Origin: Paramicrosporidium saccamoebae
Taxonomy: Eukaryota > Rozellomycota
Direction: 5' to 3'
Assembly (NCBI GenBank): GCA_002794465.1
Contig: MTSL01000150.1
Span: 62,001-126,000 of the forward strand
Length of the DNA: 64,000 nt
Part shown: piece after piece, positions 59,282-64,000 of the stretch
Layout of the letters: each line of letters opens with the position of its first letter
Position numbering within the stretch: the first letter of the stretch is position 1
Translations under genes and position numbers: made by a program
Notes under the pieces: generated by a model
The model's input: the letters and a program-made list of their open reading frames with translations, nothing else
Database searches by the model: none
Told to the model about the DNA's origin: nothing

Positions 59282-60163
59282 CTACGCGGCGAAAAAGGCG
59301 GGCCTTAGCAGGGATCGGACCTGTTCCAGCAACACGAGAGTTAACACGGTATGCGGGCCGATCCGCACAAAATGCGGCACCAATCCTCTCCATAATGCCC
59401 CTACTCCTTCGACCCTCACCGTCTTTACGGCACAATTCACCAGTCCCGAATAAAGTTCCCCTTTTTGGTTGTAGAGTCGCGTCATTACCACATCAAAAGG
59501 ATTCATAATCAGACAGGCGACTACGCCACTGCACATTGCTGCACCCAACTGGACGGACATGCCGTCGATAAAGCCGAGAGTGAGAAGACGCGTCTTGAAT
59601 CCGTCATAGGAGGCGAGTTGGGCAGCACTGCCGGCTGTAGTGCGCAAAACGGAGGCTGAGATACCGCGATAAAACCCCCGTACTCCCTCGTGGATGTAAA
59701 TAGAGCGGATGGCAGGGAATATGCCCGTATAGCCGTGCTGATAGCCGGTTTGAAAGTGCGGCGAGTAGGACTGAAGTCGTGTTTTGATTAGGTTAAAGGG
59801 CGTCCCGATCATGGCAGCCACTCCCCCCGCTCCGGCACCGGCCATTGCATTGCAAAGTAGTGCATTGTTTGAGAGTGTCCGTTGAAAGAGCAGCCGGGTT
59901 GGCTCATATACCATGAAACGAGTACCATTCATTAGGATCTGATAAATGTAGGCGGGGAGCAGGCCACGCTGCAATCCCGCAAGTCCCTCTAGTTGCCAGA
60001 CCCGTGTCAGGCTAATCCGGCCCCCACCACCCATGCCCAACTCATTGTTCAGCTGCCGGCGGGTCTTTAGCATATCAAAGGGATTGGTGACAGTTACAGC
60101 ACCGCATGCCGCAATCGATCCCGAGACAAACTGCAATCCCATCAGAGCGACATTGTCACTCAT
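59282..60163 (-). CDS. Mitochondrial carrier, OAC1/SLC25A35-like
   Basis: A single exon; ATG 60163 (MSDNVALMGLQF) gives 293 aa and starts just before the first carrier helix; the frame is open a further 49 codons upstream, but this overlaps the divergent gene and is not carrier-like. Signatures of the three repeats are PFDMLKTRRQLNNE, PFNLIKTRLQSYSP and PFDVVMTRLYNQKG; the last, with VVMTRLYNQ, and GVRGFYRGISASVLRT fit SLC25A34/35 and yeast Oac1. These carry oxaloacetate, sulfate or related anions across the inner membrane. The exact substrate is uncertain. It is the second mitochondrial carrier in the window and differs clearly from the phosphate carrier. Confidence 0.88.
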   Translation of the reverse strand: MSDNVALMGLQFVSGSIAACGAVTVTNPFDMLKTRRQLNNELGMGGGGRISLTRVWQLEGLAGLQRGLLPAYIYQILMNGTRFMVYEPTRLLFQRTLSNNALLCNAMAGAGAGGVAAMIGTPFNLIKTRLQSYSPHFQTGYQHGYTGIFPAIRSIYIHEGVRGFYRGISASVLRTTAGSAAQLASYDGFKTRLLTLGFIDGMSVQLGAAMCSGVVACLIMNPFDVVMTRLYNQKGELYSGLVNCAVKTVRVEGVGALWRGLVPHFVRIGPHTVLTLVLLEQVRSLLRPAFFAA

Positions 60164-60195
60164 GTGACGGACGTAACGAAAATTGTTTATTGTTA

Positions 60196-60585
60196 ATGGA
60201 TGCGCTGATTGGGGAGCGGGACAAGATTGAGGATGAAATTGCCCGTCTGGAGGAGAAACTGCTGCAGGTGGGAGGAAGGGGGTGGTTGATGGTGTAGAGG
60301 AGGGACGCATCCGGGTTTCGGGATGACATGGACATGGTAGAGTCGCTGAAGCGGATCCTGGTGGCGCTGCGAAACGAACATTGTCTCATTATGGAGACTT
60401 TGGACCATGCCATTTCGGCAATCGACGCTCCCGAGCGGGTTGGACGACGACAGAGCTTTCCTCCGGTGCACGGTCCGTTGGAGTCTTTGGTCAAGAAGGT
60501 GCAGGTGGCCGTGTCCTCGGAGAACACGGACTCGATTCTGGTTGGACACATTGTACCATGTCTTGGCCGTTTATTAATGCTGTAG
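60196..60585 (+). CDS. Small coiled-coil protein, unrecognised
   Basis: Exons 60196..60267 and 60298..60585 with a 30-nt intron (GTGGGA...GTGTAG) give 119 aa. The N-terminal half is a heptad-patterned coiled coil (DALIGERDKIEDEIARLEEK, VESLKRILVALRNEHCLIME); the C-terminal half is less regular (SFPPVHGPLESLVKKVQVAV). Size and shape would suit a subunit of a helical assembly such as a kinetochore or Mediator component, but I cannot name one. The in-phase splice and shared coiled-coil pattern across both exons support a real gene. It is divergent from the carrier gene, with 32 bp between starts. Confidence 0.6.
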
Positions 60586-60909
60586 ACGCCAGAGAAGAAT
60601 TATGGTCCGGCAGACATGTCCATGTCGACATACAAATATCTATGTAAATATAATCTGCTCCACGAGTCATCGCCACGATCACCGCTCGCACCAATGCGTA
60701 CTCAGCGTGCTCTCCCTCCCCCATACAAGATCCTTGATGACGAACTAATAAAGCGGATGCCCAAGTTGTAATGCAATTGCATGATTTCTATATTTGGCAG
60801 AATGGGGGATGCTGGCTGAAAGAGGAAAGAGTTGAGCAGTCGATTAGATACAGAGTAATAATCCACCCCCGCCGAGGGCAAGAGTGATCCATCCACCCTA
60901 GCGGAGAGG
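60586..60909. other. Spacer upstream of the PKA gene
   Basis: 324 bp with no supported gene on either strand. Confidence 0.4.
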
Positions 60910-62072
60910 ATGACGTTTCTCAAAAAGGTTTTTGGTCACAGCGACCGACGGACCAAGGAGACCAACGACTCGTCCAGCTCATTGACAAGTGGCTCGCAGC
61001 CGCGGGGTCCGTCCAGCACCACATCAAGTCCATTGCCCGAGAAGCTCTTTACTACGGCCGTGGACGCAGTGGTTGCGACACCTCGTCCACAATTCCGCTT
61101 TGAAGACTTTGAGGTGACCCGTACATTGGGCACAGGGTCCTTTGGACGCGTCTGTCTGGCCCTACACCGTCCCACTCAGCAATTCTATGCAATGAAAAAG
61201 TTACGCAAGTCGGATGTATTGCGACTGAAGCAGGTGGAACATACCAATAACGAACGTTTCTTGCTGTCACAAGTGGAGCATCCGTTTATTGTCAAAATGG
61301 TGTGCACCTTCCAGGACGAACGGCATCTGTACATTATTTTGGAGTATGTGTGTGGAGGTGAATTGTTCAGTTTGCTGCGGAAAGTGCGGGTAGGACAATG
61401 GGTGGTTGGTCATGTTTGTAGACACTGCCGCCGTTTGTAGCGCAATTCTATGCAGCAGAAGTGGTGTTGGCCATCCAATATCTGCATGAACGCAACATTG
61501 TGTACCGCGATCTGAAGCCGGAGAATATCCTAATGACTCGTGAGGGTCACGTCCGATTGACAGACTTTGGCTTTGCCAAAATTGTGCCCGAGACGACATG
61601 GACATTGTGTGGCACGCCAGACTATCTGGCGCCAGAGATTGTCATGTCGCGTGGCTATGGAAAGGCGGTGGATTGGTACGCAGTAGGGGTGCTGATCTAC
61701 GAAATGCTCATTGGCGCTCCGCCATTCTACCACGAGAATCAGATGAAACTGTATGAGAACATTGTGCAGCAGGCAGCAAGGTTCCCTGCCGGCTTTGATC
61801 CAGTGGCCCGGAGTCTGATTGAGGGACTGTTGGAGAAGAATCCAGGAAAGCGGTTGGGAGTCCTAGTGGGCGGGGCAGAAGAAATTAAGCGTCATCCATG
61901 GTTCCGTGATGTCAAATGGGAATTGCTGTATCAGCTACGGATCAAGGCCCCGTATCGTCCCAAGGTGGCCCATGACGGTGACACGAGCAATTTCGACGAA
62001 TATCCGGCTGAAATAGCTGAAACTGATCCGGTTGACTCGAAAATGTTTGAGGGTTTGTTTACCGGTTTTTAA
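60910..62072 (+). CDS. cAMP-dependent protein kinase catalytic subunit
   Basis: Exons 60910..61389 and 61422..62072 (32-nt intron) give 376 aa. After a Ser-rich, basic N-terminal extension of about 60 residues, the kinase domain shows FEVTRTLGTGSFGRVCLAL (Gly loop), YAMKKLRKSDV (catalytic Lys), GGELFSLLRKVR joined to TLPPFVAQFYAAEVVLAIQY, IVYRDLKPENILM, DFGFAKIV, TWTLCGTPDYLAPEI (activation-loop Thr) and an AGC C-terminal tail with NFDEYPAE. This is the PKA type by the RTLGTGSFGRV and WTLCGTPDYLAPE strings. The protein ends FEGLFTGF, near the usual C-terminal FxxF. The intron falls between helix D and helix E and keeps the phase. Secure at the family level. Confidence 0.93.
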
Positions 62073-62104
62073 TTGTACGATTTAATAAACGGGCATTTGT
62101 AGTG

Positions 62105-62260
62105 TGATGAGTAGTGAGGTGAATAGGGAAGTGAGTAGTAAGGTGAGTAGTGAGGTGGGTGGGAAAGTGAGTCGGGAAATGAGTAGAGAGGCGAGTAGGG
62201 AAATGAGTAGAGAGGTGAGTAGGGAAGTAGGGAAGTGAGTAGGGAGACTAAAAGCAAGAG
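62105..62260. repeat. Purine-rich low-complexity array
   Basis: Degenerate units such as gagtagtgaggtgagtaggg and gaaatgagtagagaggtgag repeated over about 155 bp in the 3' spacer of the PKA gene. The spacer 62073-62477 has no supported gene. Confidence 0.8.
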
Positions 62261-62477
62261 TAAGAGCGAGACTAACATTGGAAGCAAGTAAAATGTCTAA
62301 TCGTTAAATGTCTAGTCGTTAAATGTTCAGTCGTGAAAGGCTCAGTAATGTGTTCAGTCGCGACATTTTTTGTCATGAAACAAGAGTTACGGGGTACTCG
62401 TAATCACGAAATAGCTCAAGTGTGTGACCATGGCATGGTAGGTCGCTCCTCAATCATACGCACCCATAATTATGGCG

Positions 62478-63254
62478 TTATGGGGAAAAGGAGGGAATGT
62501 ACACTGTCATTACATTAGGTTGATCGGGTAAAGAAACTGAGATAATCAGCGTCTGATCAGGAATGATGGAACATAGTAATGTCGCACCGGGTAGATAGCC
62601 CAGCACTCCCAACGTGCGACCCAACAGTTTGATTGGCACAGAGATGGAAATAAGTCGTTGTCGATCGTCCAATCCTCCCTGTACCACCCGCACACCCGAA
62701 TAACGCAATCGACAGGTCAAAAGCGCCGTCTCCACACTTGTCACTACGGTTCCTGCGGCATTTGCGGCCACCTCCACTGTGCCTTCCAGACTAACCACAC
62801 GTCGAATCCCAAGCGGCAAATGAAAGGTAATGTGGGGACGGGCCACTGTAGGCTCACTGACAGACTCAGTGGGGGTTATGGACAATTCATGCAACACTGA
62901 ACCAGGAATTCCCACCCTCTCCCCACCAACAATCTGCAGGGTACGGGACAAAACTGTCATAGTTCCACTCGACTGGGTCTCCACTGCCCGCAACACGGAC
63001 AACAAGGCAGCAGTTTCCACTTCAAAACAAATATCGCCAATAACCATGCTGATACCCAGTTGAATTCCGGTGAAACTTGTCCAAGAGGTCAGTTGCAGGG
63101 AGGCTGCGGTGGGTCGTTGCAGCATCCGCACTGAATTTGAGCTAAACGCCATACACACAGTGCGACCTGTGCGCTCCAGACACTGCATCACCCGACGCAG
63201 TTGATGGGTCGACGGGTCGAATCGTATCAATGCCTCCTCATGCGGGGCGAGCAT
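62478..63254 (-). CDS. HUS1-like checkpoint clamp subunit
   Basis: A single exon; ATG 63254 (MLAPHEEALIRFDP) gives 258 aa, near the 280 of human HUS1. The frame is open upstream but basic and unlike a clamp. The pattern is that of a PCNA-like fold: a first helix (STHQLRRVMQCLERTGRTVC), alternating hydrophobic strands, ICFEVETAALLSVLRAVETQ where HUS1 has I.LE+....L.+AL+....A, a long linker with HELSITPTES, then a second lobe ending NVMTVYIPSFSP, much like the HUS1 ending YFIPALS. HUS1 forms the 9-1-1 clamp with RAD9 and RAD1, which activates ATR with ATRIP, for which a candidate lies at 12.8 kb. Similarity is in pattern, not identity; RAD1 or PCNA-like alternatives cannot be excluded. Confidence 0.6.
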   Translation of the reverse strand: MLAPHEEALIRFDPSTHQLRRVMQCLERTGRTVCMAFSSNSVRMLQRPTAASLQLTSWTSFTGIQLGISMVIGDICFEVETAALLSVLRAVETQSSGTMTVLSRTLQIVGGERVGIPGSVLHELSITPTESVSEPTVARPHITFHLPLGIRRVVSLEGTVEVAANAAGTVVTSVETALLTCRLRYSGVRVVQGGLDDRQRLISISVPIKLLGRTLGVLGYLPGATLLCSIIPDQTLIISVSLPDQPNVMTVYIPSFSP

Positions 63255-63266
63255 TGTGACCGGGGC

Positions 63267-63560
63267 ATGGAGGGGATTCTGCTCTTTGGTCGGTCGACCA
63301 ACCGCACTGTGGATGCTGTGGATGTAGAGACGCCCTCTACCCCTTCTCGCATGAAGATAAAAGAAAAACAACAGAAACTGGGAAAGAGACTAAGCAGGAT
63401 ATTGGCAGTGTCAGGAGAGACTATACTGAAAGAGGCAAAAATGTTCCTATCGCCCACTCCTGCTGATCTTGTAATCAAACCAGTCAAAAGGCGACGGGGG
63501 CACAAGACTAGATCCCAGCGTCGCACCCGAAAAGAGCGACAAAGCTGTGTTCGTAGATAA
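63267..63560 (+). CDS. Small basic protein, unrecognised
   Basis: 97 aa from ATG 63267; the HUS1-like gene starts 13 bp away on the other strand. The sequence is Lys/Arg-rich, with a Thr/Pro-rich start (DVETPSTPSRMKIKEKQQKL) and a strongly basic end (VKRRRGHKTRSQRRTRKERQ), like a small nuclear or ribosomal-type protein. No family recognised. It could be a chance frame, but the composition differs from the reverse complement of its neighbour, with which it does not overlap if the start is right. Confidence 0.4.
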   Translation: MEGILLFGRSTNRTVDAVDVETPSTPSRMKIKEKQQKLGKRLSRILAVSGETILKEAKMFLSPTPADLVIKPVKRRRGHKTRSQRRTRKERQSCVRR

Positions 63561-64000
63561 AAGACCAGAAAGGTCTTGATCCGTGCAAAGCTTGTATTAG
63601 TGCAAGGTTTGTAATAGCGTAAAGTTTGTAAAGACCCATTATCTGTTTAATAGATGGCATCATATTCTATGATTAGTGTGTGATAGTTTCCTACATATCA
63701 TGCCTAATGTTAATGTGATGATTTCTCACATAACACACCTAACATATTAATAGGATGGTTTTTCACATCTTACCTAGCATTCCTCTCACCTCTCCCCCTA
63801 TTTACATACATCTAACACCTCCCCCCACACTAGCCCCCCGCCCAACATACATCTCACATCTTTATTATATAAACGACAGCAAATCCGGACGGAGAGTCAT
63901 AAAACGAAACAATCCAAACGTTCAATAGAAATATGCATACACGGGGGGACACGACCCAAACTGCCGCTACCGGATCGGATCGGACTGTCGTCGAAAACCT
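63561..64000. other. Terminal spacer with short imperfect repeats
   Basis: Units such as gcaaggtttgtaa / gtaaagtttgtaa and tttctcacataacacacctaacat / tttttcacatcttacctagcat recur. No gene is supported before the window ends. Confidence 0.5.

Overview
The window looks like a piece of a very compact, intron-bearing, early-diverging fungal genome. Nearly every gene has its best match among opisthokont or fungal families: RPT2, PP2A catalytic subunit, a GDE1-type SPX/ankyrin/GDPD protein, UTP14, SPB4, NOP2, RRP36, RRP42, VPS22 and the PKA catalytic subunit. Genes are packed on both strands with short spacers. About 44 introns can be placed by family alignment, almost all 30-39 nt long (extremes 24 and 49) and nearly all ending in TAG. 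A chitin-deacetylase-like protein, secreted tandem paralogues, Thr-rich GPI-type surface proteins, a complex I accessory subunit and an ATP synthase subunit together suggest an endoparasitic Rozellomycota/Cryptomycota-type fungus that still respires, in the manner of Paramicrosporidium. That placement is inference and was not tested.

Layout. 1-22.7 kb: housekeeping genes (mitochondrial EF-Ts, polysaccharide deacetylase, RPT2, CDC20-like, BSD2/NDFIP-like, PP2A, GDE1-like, an unknown 552-aa protein, ATRIP-like, NDUFB7, phosphate carrier, ATP synthase gamma, OPA3, WBP11-like, RRP42, a squalene-synthase-like protein that has lost its catalytic aspartates, and a secreted lipase). 23-36.8 kb: a large GPI-type surface protein, VPS22, a TPT-family transporter, inositol polyphosphate multikinase, a PX-BAR sorting nexin, a zinc-knuckle protein, NOP2, uL23 and UTP14. 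37.4-41.4 kb: three tandem paralogous Thr-rich, Cys-rich surface proteins, the first swollen by a 7-residue mucin-like repeat. 41.8-46.1 kb: SPB4, RRP36 and an MPN-like protein without a JAMM motif. 46.3-58.4 kb: five tandem secreted proteins of about 470-795 aa built from a unique head, a variable linker and one or two copies of a roughly 215-residue module. I do not recognise this family, and it is the best candidate for something undescribed. 59.3-63.6 kb: OAC1/SLC25A35-like carrier, a coiled-coil protein, PKA catalytic subunit, a HUS1-like clamp subunit and a small basic protein.

How the genes relate. Several serve ribosome biogenesis (UTP14, RRP36, SPB4, NOP2, RRP42), several mitochondrial energy metabolism and translation (EF-Ts, MIR1, ATP3, NDUFB7, OPA3, OAC1-like), and two the DNA-damage checkpoint (ATRIP-like, HUS1-like). 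The SPX/GDPD protein and IPMK both belong to inositol-phosphate and phosphate signalling. The secreted and surface clusters probably form the host-facing or wall component (inference).

Spacers hold a dispersed non-coding repeat family (five copies seen), several minisatellites, and two assembly gaps (12405-12589 and 27335-27447) that lie inside repeats. I found no tRNA, rRNA, CRISPR array or transposase gene, but the tRNA search by eye is not exhaustive.
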